Assembly: GCA_958296175.1 (NCBI GenBank)
Contig: OY282448.1
Span: forward strand, 2,604,127 to 2,668,126
Direction: 5' to 3'
From: an uncultured Chloroflexota bacterium
Lineage (GTDB): Bacteria; Chloroflexota; UBA11872
Length of the DNA stretch: 64,000 nucleotides
Positions 42,001 to 51,230 of the stretch are shown here, piece by piece (within the stretch, counting starts at the first letter, position 1; every line of letters starts with the position of its first letter). The notes below the pieces were generated by a model, which made no database searches, had not been told where the DNA came from, and saw only the letters and a list, made by a program, of their open reading frames with translations. The position numbers and the translations under genes are program-made.

Positions 42001-42702
42001 ATGCCAGCGCCAATTGTCACCATCGACGGCCCCGTCGGGTCGGGCAAGAGCACCGTCGGCGGCCTGCTCGCCGCGCGCCGCGGGTACGTGTGTCTGGACA
42101 GCGGGCTGTTCTACCGGGCGGCGGCGCTGGCCGTGCTGCGCGCCGGGGCGAATCCCGCGGACGAAGCGGCGGTAGTGCGCGCAGTGCGGTCACTCGACCT
42201 GGAGTTCCGCGCCGACCCCGGCGGCCAGTATGGAACGCGCGTGTACCACGCCGGCGAGGACATTAGCGGCGAGGTCTACGGCGCACGGGTGGAAGGGATC
42301 GTCTCCAGCGTGTCCGAGCTGCCGCAGGTGCGCGCGCAGCTGCTGGAGCAGCAGCGGCGCGTGATCCGCCGGGGCGGCGTGGTGGCGATGGGCCGCGACC
42401 TCGGCACGGTGGTGTGGCCGCAGGCCGAGCTCAAGGTCTATCTCGACGCCGCGCTTGCCACGCGCGCCGCGCGCAAGTGGCGGCAAGGCCGTGCGGCCGG
42501 GCGTCCGAGCGACCGCGCCGAGGTGCAGCGCCTGTTGGAATCGCGCGACCGCATCGACAGCTCGCGGCGGCACGCGCCGCTGAAGCCCGCCGACGACGCG
42601 GTTCGCATCGACTCCGACGCCCGCACCCCCGCCGAGATCGTGGATGAGATCGAGGCGCTGCTGCACGCGCGCCTCGCGCCGCGCGCGCCGCCGCATGGCT
42701 GA
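42001..42702 (+). CDS. cmk: Cytidylate kinase
   Basis: Phosphorylates CMP and dCMP. A 233-residue protein with the P-loop TIDGPVGSGKST, LDSGLFYRAAAL (usually DTGAMYRA), VAMGRDLGTVVWPQAELKVY and a C-terminal RDRIDSSRRHAPLKPADDA, all cmk signatures. ATG 42001. Its stop overlaps the plsC start by 8 bases. The order cmk-plsC-der-plsY is a coherent housekeeping operon. Confidence 0.95.
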   Translation: MPAPIVTIDGPVGSGKSTVGGLLAARRGYVCLDSGLFYRAAALAVLRAGANPADEAAVVRAVRSLDLEFRADPGGQYGTRVYHAGEDISGEVYGARVEGIVSSVSELPQVRAQLLEQQRRVIRRGGVVAMGRDLGTVVWPQAELKVYLDAALATRAARKWRQGRAAGRPSDRAEVQRLLESRDRIDSSRRHAPLKPADDAVRIDSDARTPAEIVDEIEALLHARLAPRAPPHG

Positions 42703-43366
42703 GCGGCGCGGCTGGCGGCCGGGGCCGCCAGTGACCTGGGTCTACCGGGCGGGACAGGTGTTCGGCCAGACCGTTATGTTCCCGCCGCTGTTTCGCGTGC
42801 GGCTGCTCGGCGCTGCGCAGGTGCCGGCTACGGGCGCAGGCATTCTGGTCTCCAACCACTTCAGCCGCTTCGACCCCATCGTCATGGGCGCGTACGTCCC
42901 GCGGTTCGTCACCTTCGCGGCCAAGCGGGAACTGGTGAACGCGCCGGTGCTGGGGGCGCTCATTCGACTGTGGGGCGTGGTGCCGCTCACGCGCGACGGC
43001 ATGGACATGCCGGCCGTGCGGCAGCTCCTGCGCGTCCTGCGCAGCGGGCACCTGGTGGTGATGTATCCCGAAGGCACGCGCAGCAAAGACGGGGTGCTGC
43101 ACCGCCCGCGGCCGGGCGCGGCCTACCTGGCGCTCAAGGTCGGCGTGCCGGTGTATCCGGTGTCGATCTGGGGCCCCGAACGGCTATCCATACAGCGGCG
43201 CCTGCGGCGCGGCCGGCTGCCGGTGACGATCAGCATCGGCCAACCGCTGACGTTCGAGCCGCGGCGCGGCCGTATCGCGCCGGCCGAGCTGGAGGACGCG
43301 GGCGAGACCATCATGCGCGCCATCGCGGCCGGTCTGCCGGAACGCTGCCGGGGGCCGTATGCCTGA
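42695..43366 (+). CDS. plsC: 1-acyl-sn-glycerol-3-phosphate acyltransferase
   Basis: A 223-residue PlsC-family acyltransferase making phosphatidic acid at the inner membrane face. Motif I is SNHFSRFDPIV (family NHxxxxD), motif III is VVMYPEGTRSKDG, and VPVYPVSIWGPE is motif IV-like. ATG 42695 lies inside the end of cmk; the stop overlaps der by 8 bases. It works in the same pathway as plsY, two genes on. Confidence 0.92.
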   Translation: MAERRGWRPGPPVTWVYRAGQVFGQTVMFPPLFRVRLLGAAQVPATGAGILVSNHFSRFDPIVMGAYVPRFVTFAAKRELVNAPVLGALIRLWGVVPLTRDGMDMPAVRQLLRVLRSGHLVVMYPEGTRSKDGVLHRPRPGAAYLALKVGVPVYPVSIWGPERLSIQRRLRRGRLPVTISIGQPLTFEPRRGRIAPAELEDAGETIMRAIAAGLPERCRGPYA

Positions 43367-44744
43367 CCGCGAAGCCGCGGCGACCCCGCCCGAGACGGCA
43401 CGAGTCCCCGCGGCCGCGGAGGGGAGCGCAGCGACCAGCGCCGCGCCGCTGGTCGCCATCATCGGGCGGCCGAACGTGGGCAAGTCCACGTTGTTCAACC
43501 GCCTGATGGGGTCGCGCGTGGCGGTGGTGGAAAACCAGCCGGGCACCACGCGCGACCGCATCTACGGCGAGATCGAATGGCGCGGGCGCGGGCTGGCGCT
43601 GGTGGACACGGCCGGCCTGGCCTGGCGCGACCCGGCCCCGGTGGCCGCGCGCGCCGAAGCGCAGGCGCGCATGGCCGCGGCCGACGCCGACCTGTCCCTG
43701 CTGGTGACCGACGCCATGACCGGCCCAACCGAGCTGGACCGCGCGGTTGCGCGCGAGGTGCTGCGCGCCGGCCGCAACTGCCTGCTGGTCGTCAACAAAG
43801 TGGACGCGCCGCCGCAGCGCGAGCGCGTGCCGGAGTTCTACACGCTGGGGCTGGGCGAGCCGCTGGCGGTCTCCGCCGTGCACGGCACGGCCAGCGGCGA
43901 CCTGCTGGACGCAATCCTGGCGCGGCTGCCCGCGGCCACGCGCCCCTCGACGCCTGACGCGCATCCCCGCTTCGCCATCATCGGCCGGCCCAATGTGGGC
44001 AAGTCGTCGCTGCTCAACGCGCTGCTGGGCGAGGCGCGCACGCTGGTGCACGACGCGCCGGGCACCACGCGCGACAGCGTGGACACGCTGCTGGCCTGGG
44101 AGGGCCGCCCGGTCTGGCTGGTGGACACGGCCGGCATTCGACGCCGCGGCCACGTCGAGCGCGGCGTGGAGCACCACAGCGTGCTGCGCGCCTTGCGGTC
44201 GATCCAGCATGCCGACGTGGGGATCGTGGTGGTGGACGCCCACGAAGGCCCCACCGCGCAAGACGCGCACGTGGCAGGGTACGTGCTGGACGCCGGCAAG
44301 GGCGTGACCATCGCCGCCAACAAGTGGGACCTGGTGCGCGGGAAAGAGGCCGCAGCCCGCATCGACCACCACCTGCGCCGCATCTTCCACTTCCTGCCCG
44401 AGAGCCCGATGGCGCGCATCTCGGCCGTGACGCAGCGCAACCTCGACCACGTGATACCGATGGCGCTGGAGGTCTACGATGCGCGGCAGCAGCGGATTCC
44501 GACGTCGCGCCTGAATCTGTTCTTGCGCGAATGGGTCGGCCGCCGCGATCCGCCCTCGCGCCGCGGACGCCCCGCGCGCTTCAAGTACGCCACGCAGACC
44601 GGCGCGTCGCCGCCCGAATTCGCGCTGTTCTTTTCCAATCCGGACCACGTCCACCGCAGCTACCTGCGCTATCTGGAAAACGGCCTGCGGGCGACGTTTG
44701 GGTTCAACGGCACGCCCGTGCACCTGACCCTGCGCGCGTCGTAG
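43359..44744 (+). CDS. der: Ribosome-assembly GTPase Der (EngA)
   Basis: A 461-residue GTPase needed for 50S maturation, with two G domains in tandem. The first is GRPNVGKSTLFNRL with DTAGL and NKVD; the second is GRPNVGKSSLLNALL with DTAGI and NKWD. A C-terminal KH-like domain (RRIPTSRLNLFLREWVG, FSNPDHVHRSYLRYLENGLR) follows. An extra Ala/Pro-rich N-terminus of about 25 residues precedes the first G domain. Confidence 0.97.
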   Translation: MPDREAAATPPETARVPAAAEGSAATSAAPLVAIIGRPNVGKSTLFNRLMGSRVAVVENQPGTTRDRIYGEIEWRGRGLALVDTAGLAWRDPAPVAARAEAQARMAAADADLSLLVTDAMTGPTELDRAVAREVLRAGRNCLLVVNKVDAPPQRERVPEFYTLGLGEPLAVSAVHGTASGDLLDAILARLPAATRPSTPDAHPRFAIIGRPNVGKSSLLNALLGEARTLVHDAPGTTRDSVDTLLAWEGRPVWLVDTAGIRRRGHVERGVEHHSVLRALRSIQHADVGIVVVDAHEGPTAQDAHVAGYVLDAGKGVTIAANKWDLVRGKEAAARIDHHLRRIFHFLPESPMARISAVTQRNLDHVIPMALEVYDARQQRIPTSRLNLFLREWVGRRDPPSRRGRPARFKYATQTGASPPEFALFFSNPDHVHRSYLRYLENGLRATFGFNGTPVHLTLRAS

Positions 44745-44865
44745 CTGCGGCGGCGCCCCGAAAGCGCCGCGCGCGGCCCCCAGGTCGTCACCGGCCCGTC
44801 AGGTTGACAGGCGCAGCGGCGCCGACGATGCTGGCGTATCACCTGCGGGGTCTGGACTCGATGCC

Positions 44866-45534
44866 GTGACCACGATGCAGATCGTGCTGGCCGGCGCCCT
44901 CATCGTCGGCGCGTATCTGTTTGGCGCCGTGCCGGTTGGCTGGTTGGTGTGTCGGGTCGGCTTTGGCGTCAACATCTTCGACCACGGCAGCGGCCGCGCG
45001 GGCGCGACGAACGTGCTGCGCACGGTTGGCGGCGGCGCCGCAGGGATCGTGTTGCTTGGCGACGTGCTGAAAGGGCTCGTTCCGGCGCTGGCCGCACGTG
45101 TGGTGCTGGGCGACTTGCAGCTGGTGCCCATCCTGGCGGCGCTGGCGGCCGCGGCCGGCCACAACTGGTCGCTGTTCACCCGCATGCGCGGCGGGCGCGG
45201 CGTGGCCACCAGCGCAGGGTCCGTGGCCGCGCTGGCGCCGCTGACGGTGCTTATCGGCTTGCTGATCGGCGTGACCGTCGTGGCCGTCTTTCGCTACGTC
45301 TCGCTGGGGTCGCTGATGGGTGCGCTTGGATCCCTGGTGAGCGGCATCGTGCTGTATGCGCTGGGCTGGGGCGTGACCGGGTTCCACGTGAGCCTGATTG
45401 CCATCTTCACGCTCTTCCTGGTCAGCCAGCACATCGACAACGTGCAGCGGCTGTTCGCCGGCAAGGAGCGGCGGCTGGCGCCGTGGCCGGAGCTGATCGG
45501 AAACCGCGGGCCCGGCGACCAGAACTCGAACTGA
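44866..45534 (+). CDS. plsY: Glycerol-3-phosphate acyltransferase PlsY
   Basis: Transfers acyl from acyl-phosphate to glycerol-3-phosphate, starting phospholipid synthesis. A 222-residue membrane protein with about five helices. The three loop motifs are present: GSGRAGATNVLRTVGG, GHNWSLFTRMRGGRGVATS and a third near HIDNVQRL. Arg replaces the commoner Asn and Lys in the first two. GTG 44866 or ATG 44875 could start it. Confidence 0.94.
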   Translation: MTTMQIVLAGALIVGAYLFGAVPVGWLVCRVGFGVNIFDHGSGRAGATNVLRTVGGGAAGIVLLGDVLKGLVPALAARVVLGDLQLVPILAALAAAAGHNWSLFTRMRGGRGVATSAGSVAALAPLTVLIGLLIGVTVVAVFRYVSLGSLMGALGSLVSGIVLYALGWGVTGFHVSLIAIFTLFLVSQHIDNVQRLFAGKERRLAPWPELIGNRGPGDQNSN

Positions 45535-45547
45535 CCGCGCCCGGCGT

Positions 45548-46033
45548 ATGCCCCCAGGCCGCGGGCCGCGCTCCGATCCGATGGCGGCCGCCCTGCGTTT
45601 CCTGGCCTCGCGGTCACGCTCGGAAGCCGAGGTGCGCGCGCGTTTGACCTCGCGCGGCGTCAGCGCCGACGACGTGGACGCCACGCTGCGCCGTCTGCGC
45701 GAGCTTGGCTACGTGGACGACGCCGACTTTGCTCAGGCGCTGATCCGCGCCCGCAGCGGGGCGAGAGCGCGCGGGCGCAGCCTGATCGCCGAGGAACTGC
45801 GCGCCAAAGGCGTAGACGACGAGCTTGCCCGCGCGACGCTGGACGCCTGCTACGGAGACGAGATCGACACCGCCCGCACGGCGGCCCTGCGGCAGGCGCG
45901 GCGCTTGCACGGACGCCCGTTCCCGGAGTTTCGCCAAAAGCTGGGCGCGTTTCTGGTTCGCCGCGGTTTCGAGCACGCCACCGCGGAGTCGCTGGTCACC
46001 GAGCTGTGGGACGCCTACGGCGTGCCGGACTGA
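45548..46033 (+). CDS. recX: RecA-modulating protein RecX
   Basis: A 161-residue, three-helix-repeat protein that inhibits RecA. ALRFLASRSRSEAEVRARL, LRELGYVDDADFAQALIRAR and RSLIAEELRAKGVDDELA are the three-helix repeat signatures. ATG 45548 lies 14 bases after plsY. recA itself is not in the window. Confidence 0.93.
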   Translation: MPPGRGPRSDPMAAALRFLASRSRSEAEVRARLTSRGVSADDVDATLRRLRELGYVDDADFAQALIRARSGARARGRSLIAEELRAKGVDDELARATLDACYGDEIDTARTAALRQARRLHGRPFPEFRQKLGAFLVRRGFEHATAESLVTELWDAYGVPD

Positions 46034-46170
46034 GCGGGCGCGCTTGCAACGCAGCGATCGGGAAGCAGCGGCGCGGCGCCAGACGCGGCGGACACGCCAA
46101 GCTCGCCGGACGACCTCTGAACCTCGCCCGCCGCACGGCGCACTCGCCGTCAGTTCTCGGTGCGCCCGAC

Positions 46171-46452
46171 CTAGGTGATTCCCCGGTGGGCGAGTTCGCC
46201 AGGCGGGTCGGCCGCGGCGGGCGTTGCGTGGGCGCTGCCGTCGATCAGGGCAGCGTTCCCGCGCAGATAGCCGTTCATCGTTGCGATTGCCTCGCCGTTC
46301 CGATTGACGTCCGCCCGCAGACCGCGGATTTCGGACCGCTGGTCACGGAGCTCGGACCTCAGGTCCCGAACGTCGGCCCGCAGCCAGGCAACCAGCCCGC
46401 TCGTCAACAGGGCAAGGGAGATGCCGACCGCGATCACGGTCCAGTCGACCAA
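46171..46452 (-). CDS. Small membrane protein with coiled-coil tail
   Basis: A 93-residue protein: TTG start with a GGGAGA ribosome site 5 bases upstream, one membrane helix (about residues 5-24, WTVIAVGISLALLTSGLVAW), then a charged heptad-rich segment with internal repetition (LRADVRDLRSELRDQRSEI and GLRADV). No family is recognised. It lies alone between recX and the NAD(P)HX gene, and its composition resembles the small genes of the 60-64 kb region. Confidence 0.6.
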   Translation of the reverse strand: MVDWTVIAVGISLALLTSGLVAWLRADVRDLRSELRDQRSEIRGLRADVNRNGEAIATMNGYLRGNAALIDGSAHATPAAADPPGELAHRGIT

Positions 46453-46520
46453 AGCTGTCTCCCAATTCCCCGAACGGCGCTCCTGCCGCGCCAGTTACGA
46501 CAAGTGTAGCGCACGAAACG

Positions 46521-46558
46521 CCGCGCAGGTCGGGCGCGCGGGCGGGTTCGAACCCGCC
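46521..46558 (-). other. Two adjacent hairpins, one with a TTCGAA loop
   Basis: A perfect 18-base palindrome GGCGGGTTCGAACCCGCC (46541-46558) starts 5 bases after the nnr stop. It is followed on the leftward strand by a CGCGC hairpin (46522-46538). The layout (gene stop, TTCGA-loop hairpin, second hairpin, short leader, small gene) resembles the elements at 60-63 kb, but the sequence differs. Confidence 0.45.
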
Positions 46559-46562
46559 TTGA

Positions 46563-48101
46563 TCAGCGTAACTCGTTGACCGCCGGGCGGACGGCGTCGG
46601 CGATGGACTCGATGGGCACGCCGCGGTCGTCGCCGGCGGCGGCCAGGCGGGCCGCGCGGCTGTGCAGCCAGACGCCGAGGCGCGCCGCGGCCGGCGGCGG
46701 CGCGCCCTGCGCCAGCAGCGCGGCGATGACGCCGGCCAGCACGTCTCCCGACCCCGCGGCGGCCAGCGCCGGGTTGGGGCGGGCCAGCACCCACACGCGC
46801 CCGTTCGCGCACACGAACGTCGGCGACCCCTTGGCCACGACGACGGCCGGCGTGCGGCGCGCCAGGTCGGCGGCGGCGGCCAGACGGTCGCGGCCCTCTG
46901 GCGCCCGCGGGAGATTCAGCAGCCGGGCCAGTTCCCCCGGATGCGGCGTAAGCACCGCGCCGCGGCCCAGCGCCTCCAGCGCGCCGCGCCGTTCGGCCAG
47001 GGCGTTCGCGCCGTCGGCGTCCACCACCATGGGCAGGTCTCGCCACGCGTCGAGCAGGCCGTGGACGAGCGCGTCCGTGGATTCGCTGCGGCCCAGGCCT
47101 GGGCCAACCAGCACGGCGGCGGGAGCTCCAACCGCGTGTGCAACGCCGCGCGCGGAAGCGTCGATCTGGCCGCCAGCCGCGGCGGGCAGCGGCGCAAACG
47201 TGGCGGCCGGCGCCAGCGGCGCGGCGGCGGCGCAGGCCGCGTCGACGGAGGCCAGCGTGACCAGGCCGGCTCCGGCGCGCAGCGCCGCCAGCACCGCCAA
47301 CGCAGCCGCGCCGCGGTAACGCGCAGACCCCGCCACCACGGCCAGCCGTCCGAACGTCCCCTTGTGCCCGCCCGCTGGGCGGGCGGGCAGCAGGCCGCGC
47401 ACCGTGGGCGCGTCGACGAGCGCGGTCGGGACGGCCTCGTACGCCGCCGCGTCGATCCCGATGTCCAGCGCCGCCTGTTCGCCGGCGAACTCCACCGCCG
47501 GATGCAGCAGCGCGCCAAGCTTGATAGGCCCGGTGGCCAGCGTCAGGCTGGCGCGAAACGCGCACGGGTCGGCCGCGCCGACGTCGGCGTCCACACCGGA
47601 GGGGACGTCGATGGCGGCGCGCGTCTGGCCGTCGACCTGGGGCAGCGCGGCCAGCATGCGGCTGACCGCGCCGCGCAGCGGCGGCGCGCTGCCGATGCCC
47701 AACAAGCCGTCGACCACGCAGTCCGCCTGCCGCACGTCGTGCACGAACGGGTCCGGATCGCCGCTCCAGACTCGCCAGCGGACGCCGCGCGCGCGCGCGG
47801 CGTCCGCCAGAGGATCGCCGCGTTCACGCGACGCCCAGGCCGTAACCGAAGCGCCCGCGTCCGCCAGCAGCGCGGCCGCGATCAGCGCGTCGCCCCCATT
47901 GTCGCCCGGGCCGATCAGCATCACGAACGAGCGGGCGGGCGCAGCGCCGCGGCGGCGCAGCAGCGCGGCCGCGACGGCGCGGCCGGCGTTGTGCATCAGG
48001 TCCACGTCGGGCGGGGCCGCAGCCTCCAGCGCGCGCATGCCGGCCGTGTCCAGCACGCGGTCGAAGATCGGGCCAAGCGCCGCGGCCCGCGCCCCCGGCA
48101 T
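46563..48101 (-). CDS. nnr: Bifunctional NAD(P)H-hydrate repair enzyme (epimerase plus ADP-dependent dehydratase)
   Basis: A 512-residue fusion repairing hydrated NAD(P)H. The N-terminal YjeF epimerase domain has FVMLIGPGDNGGDALIAA and AIDVPSGVDADVG. The C-terminal ribokinase-like dehydratase domain has LVGPGLGRS, VVDADGANALAE, LTPHPGELARLL, VAKGSPTFV and AAAGSGDVLAGVIAALLAQG. ATG 48101 is 3 bases after acpS, with which it is usually paired. Confidence 0.96.
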   Translation of the reverse strand: MPGARAAALGPIFDRVLDTAGMRALEAAAPPDVDLMHNAGRAVAAALLRRRGAAPARSFVMLIGPGDNGGDALIAAALLADAGASVTAWASRERGDPLADAARARGVRWRVWSGDPDPFVHDVRQADCVVDGLLGIGSAPPLRGAVSRMLAALPQVDGQTRAAIDVPSGVDADVGAADPCAFRASLTLATGPIKLGALLHPAVEFAGEQAALDIGIDAAAYEAVPTALVDAPTVRGLLPARPAGGHKGTFGRLAVVAGSARYRGAAALAVLAALRAGAGLVTLASVDAACAAAAPLAPAATFAPLPAAAGGQIDASARGVAHAVGAPAAVLVGPGLGRSESTDALVHGLLDAWRDLPMVVDADGANALAERRGALEALGRGAVLTPHPGELARLLNLPRAPEGRDRLAAAADLARRTPAVVVAKGSPTFVCANGRVWVLARPNPALAAAGSGDVLAGVIAALLAQGAPPPAAARLGVWLHSRAARLAAAGDDRGVPIESIADAVRPAVNELR

Positions 48102-48104
48102 GGC

Positions 48105-48491
48105 TCAGTCGGCCGTGGCGACCACGAACGCAATGGCCAGGTCGCGGCTGTGCGTCAGGCTGATTTCGAACGCCGTCAGCCCCAGGTCCTGCGCGCGCGC
48201 GGCGGCGGCGCCGTGCAGCCGCACCCGCGGCTTGCCGCGGCGGTCGTTCACTATTTCGAGTTCACGCCAGAGCACCCCGCGCATGCCGGTGCCCAGCGCC
48301 TTGGAAATTGCCTCCTTGCCGGCGAAGCGCGCGGCCAGTTCCTCGGCGCGCCCGCGGCTGTAGCGCCGTTCGCGCTCCGTGTAGATGCGGCGCAGGAAGC
48401 GGTCGCCGAAGCGGTCCAGCGCCGCCTGAATGCGGGCAATCTCGATGGCGTCCACGCCGGCGGTCAGGCGCGCGCGCGGCTCGGGGGACAT
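48105..48491 (-). CDS. acpS: Holo-[acyl-carrier-protein] synthase
   Basis: Attaches 4'-phosphopantetheine to acyl carrier protein. A 128-residue protein with GVDAIEIARIQAAL (magnesium-binding Asp) and RFAGKEAISKALGTG (Glu, Lys), the two AcpS signatures. Lies directly before nnr, a common pairing. Confidence 0.95.
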   Translation of the reverse strand: MSPEPRARLTAGVDAIEIARIQAALDRFGDRFLRRIYTERERRYSRGRAEELAARFAGKEAISKALGTGMRGVLWRELEIVNDRRGKPRVRLHGAAAARAQDLGLTAFEISLTHSRDLAIAFVVATAD

Positions 48492-48495
48492 GGAG

Positions 48496-49740
48496 CTAAT
48501 GGCCGGTCAACTCCACGCGCCGCACGGCGGATCGGTATTCCCAGCCGCTGCCCAGCACCTCCACCCTGAGCAGGCGCACGGGCGCCGGTCGGATTTCCTG
48601 CAAGAGCCTGGGGTTGTCGTAGGTAATCCAGGCCCCCGCCGGAATCTCCTGGCCCAGGTTGACGCTCAGGCCGGCGTCGTTCTGGTGATAGAAGCCCGTG
48701 GCCCAGATTTGCTCGTGCCCGTCGGCGTCCAGATAGTTCAGCCGCAGCATCAGCGGGTACTCGGTGCCCGCCGTGCCGCCGCCCGAGAGGGTCTGGACTT
48801 CGGTGCGCACGTCCGCGCGCAGCCGCAGCTGCACGTAATCGCGCACGTCGCGGTCCAGCTCCTGCACCAGGCCGCTTTCGCCATGGCGATCCGTGCCGCC
48901 GTCGGGCGTGCGGCGTTCGAATCGCACGCCGTCGGGCGTTTGGGCGACCGAGCCGGCGGCGCCGGCCTCGGTCACCACGAATTGACTCCAGGGCGAGCCG
49001 TCTACGCGGCGCTCGAAAAGCGGGTCGCGCACCAGGTCGCGCTCCAACGGCAGGGGGCCGGTGATGCGCGCGTCGCGGGTGAGCACCGCGCGCTGGCCCG
49101 TGGGCACCTCCAGCACGCGGCTGCCCGACCAGAGCTTGGCCGCGCCCTGGCGCACGCTCAGATGCGTGGACCCGTCGGCTTCCAGTTCGATGCGGTAGCT
49201 GCCCTCGCCCAGGTCGATGCGCCCCTGGCCGGCCAGCAGGCTGATTTCGCGGCCGGGCGCTTCCGAGTGCAGCGCCACGCCAATCTGCACACGGCCGCGG
49301 AAGAGGCGGAACACGGTGTCCTGCACGGCCGGGTTGAAGCGCCCATACTGCATGCGCTGCACGGCCAGCTCGGTTTCGTTGTACAGCAGCACGGTGGAGC
49401 CTTCGCGCGTTTGCAGGAAGACGCGCGAGCGGTCGTCCGTGCGCAGGCGCGTGCCTTCGGCCAGATTGGCGCGCCCGGCCAACCTCTGCCAGGTAGCAAT
49501 GGCCGGCGGCTGGAAGAGCACGGTGCCTTCGATGACTTCGGCAACGGTGGCGCGCGGTTCGCTGACGCCGCTGAACAGCGCGCCGGCCGCGCGCGGCAGC
49601 AGCGCCGCCACCGCCACGAGCACGGCCAGGGCGGCAACCAGCGAGCCCCAGGCCAGCGCCTGCATGCCCCGATAGCGGTCGCGCGCGGGCGCCGCGCGGG
49701 CCGATGCGCGGGAGGAACGGGCCAAGAACTGCCGCATCAC
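48496..49740 (-). CDS. Membrane-anchored FecR-domain protein
   Basis: A 414-residue protein: basic N-terminus, one membrane helix (about residues 30-55), then a FecR-like domain (ATVAEVIEGTVLFQ, LAEGTRLRTDDRSRVFLQTR, RVQIGVA, GEGSYRIELEADG). A C-terminal jelly-roll-like region of unknown family follows (YVQLRLRADVRTEV, YPLMLRLNYLDADGHEQIW). FecR domains sense or transmit across the membrane, but no sigma factor or transducer lies nearby. Same strand as acpS, 4 bases apart. Confidence 0.78.
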   Translation of the reverse strand: MMRQFLARSSRASARAAPARDRYRGMQALAWGSLVAALAVLVAVAALLPRAAGALFSGVSEPRATVAEVIEGTVLFQPPAIATWQRLAGRANLAEGTRLRTDDRSRVFLQTREGSTVLLYNETELAVQRMQYGRFNPAVQDTVFRLFRGRVQIGVALHSEAPGREISLLAGQGRIDLGEGSYRIELEADGSTHLSVRQGAAKLWSGSRVLEVPTGQRAVLTRDARITGPLPLERDLVRDPLFERRVDGSPWSQFVVTEAGAAGSVAQTPDGVRFERRTPDGGTDRHGESGLVQELDRDVRDYVQLRLRADVRTEVQTLSGGGTAGTEYPLMLRLNYLDADGHEQIWATGFYHQNDAGLSVNLGQEIPAGAWITYDNPRLLQEIRPAPVRLLRVEVLGSGWEYRSAVRRVELTGH

Positions 49741-49741
49741 C

Positions 49742-50071
49742 TCATCCCCAGGCGCGAATCGTGAAATTCGGAAGACCGCCCGTGGCCGGACACCACGCCA
49801 CGTTAACGGATTCGACCTCGGCCAGCGGCGGACCCTGGCGCAGCGCGCGCACCAGGTCGTCCAACGCCGGGCGCTCGCCCTCGGCGACGACCTCCACGCC
49901 GGAGCGGTCGGGCAGATTGCGCACCTGGCCGCGCAGGTCGAGCCTGCGCGCCGCCGCGGCCGCGAAAAAGCGGAACCCCACGCCCTGCACCCGGCCGCGC
50001 ACCACGGCGCGCATCCGCTGGCGGCCCTCCGGCGGCTCGGGGGCGCGCGGCGCGCGAACGTCAGCGTCCAT
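49742..50071 (-). CDS. acyP: Acylphosphatase
   Basis: Hydrolyses carboxyl-phosphate bonds. A 109-residue protein; the core starts at VVRGRVQGVGFRFFAAAAA (catalytic Arg) and continues through LRGQVRNLPDRSGVEVVAEG (catalytic Asn). The start is ATG 50071, or ATG 50014 for a 90-residue form closer to the family norm. 3 bases downstream of ruvB. Confidence 0.93.
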   Translation of the reverse strand: MDADVRAPRAPEPPEGRQRMRAVVRGRVQGVGFRFFAAAAARRLDLRGQVRNLPDRSGVEVVAEGERPALDDLVRALRQGPPLAEVESVNVAWCPATGGLPNFTIRAWG

Positions 50072-50074
50072 CCG

Positions 50075-51109
50075 TCAGAGCAGCGGCCGTTGCGGCGAGA
50101 GCGGCGGCGGCGGTTCTCTGTTCAGATGCTCGTAGGCGCGCTGGGTGACGACGCGGCCGCGCGGCGTGCGGGCGATGAAGCCGGCCTGCAACAGGAACGG
50201 CTCGTAGTACGACTCCAGCGTCGGCACGTCTTCGGCCAGCGTGGCCGCCAGCGCCTGCAATCCGGCGGGCCCGCCGTTGAACGCGTCCATCAAGGTGGTC
50301 AGGATGCGGCGGTCCATGGCGTCCAGCCCCGCGTGGTCCACGTCCAGCTCGGCCAACGCGTCCGCGGCCACGGTGTCGGTGATGGTGCCGTCGGACTCCA
50401 CCTCGGCGTAATCGCGCACGCGCCGCAGCAGGCGGTTGCACACGCGCGCCGTGCCGCGGGCGCGCAGGGCGACCGCCCGCGCGCCCGCGTCGGTGATCGG
50501 CACCTGCAGGATGGCGGCGGAGCGCTGCACGATCCGCGTGCAGTCGTCCACGGTGTAGAACGCCAGCCGGTGCACGGCGCCGAAACGGTCGCGCAGCGCC
50601 GAGGTCAGCGACCCGGCGCTGGTGGTGGCGCCGATGACCGTGAAGTGCGGCAGGGCCAGCCGGTAGGTGCGCGCGTTGGCTTTGCCCGCGCCCACCACGA
50701 TGTCGAGCGCAAAGTCTTCCATCGCCGGGTAGAGAATCTCTTCCACGGTGACGCCCAGGCGGTGAATCTCGTCGATGAAGAGCACTTCGCTGGCATCCAG
50801 ACTGCTGAGCGTGGCGGCCAGGTCGCCCGGACGCTCCAGCGCCGGCCCGGAGGTCACGCGCAGCCGCCCGCCCACGGCGTTGGCCACGATGTGCGCCAGG
50901 GTGGTCTTGCCCAGGCCGGGCGGGCCGCCGAGCAGAATGTGGTCCACCGGCTCGCCGCGTTTGCGGGCGGCCTGAATCATCAGGGTGAGCGCGCGCTTGA
51001 CGCCGTCCTGCCCGATGAACTCGTCGTCGGACAGGTCGCGCGGCCGCAGCGCCCGGTCCATGCGCTGGTCCGGCGGCGCCGCCTCGGCCGCGACAATGCG
51101 CTCCGTCAT
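50075..51109 (-). CDS. ruvB: Holliday junction branch-migration ATPase RuvB
   Basis: A 344-residue AAA+ motor. [21 protein letters not shown] leads into Walker [18 protein letters not shown], Walker B is [11 protein letters not shown], then [15 protein letters not shown], and the C-terminal winged helix is [23 protein letters not shown] 51109. Separated from ruvA by 121 bases that carry a small repeat, so it may have its own promoter. Confidence 0.97.
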   Translation of the reverse strand: MTERIVAAEAAPPDQRMDRALRPRDLSDDEFIGQDGVKRALTLMIQAARKRGEPVDHILLGGPPGLGKTTLAHIVANAVGGRLRVTSGPALERPGDLAATLSSLDASEVLFIDEIHRLGVTVEEILYPAMEDFALDIVVGAGKANARTYRLALPHFTVIGATTSAGSLTSALRDRFGAVHRLAFYTVDDCTRIVQRSAAILQVPITDAGARAVALRARGTARVCNRLLRRVRDYAEVESDGTITDTVAADALAELDVDHAGLDAMDRRILTTLMDAFNGGPAGLQALAATLAEDVPTLESYYEPFLLQAGFIARTPRGRVVTQRAYEHLNREPPPPLSPQRPLL

Positions 51110-51230
51110 GGCCGGGGGGCATGGCGCGCGGTGATTTCTCGCCCTGGAAAGGAGCCGTCACTCCCCGCTCCCTCGAAGGGGACAGAGATGACGCCCGCCG
51201 GCGGACGCCTCGCCTGAACGCGCGCCACGG

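Noticed and set aside
46541..46558. GGCGGGTTCGAACCCGCC as a tRNA T-arm
   Set aside because: With a 7-base loop the stem does not pair fully, and no acceptor, D or anticodon arm flanks it.
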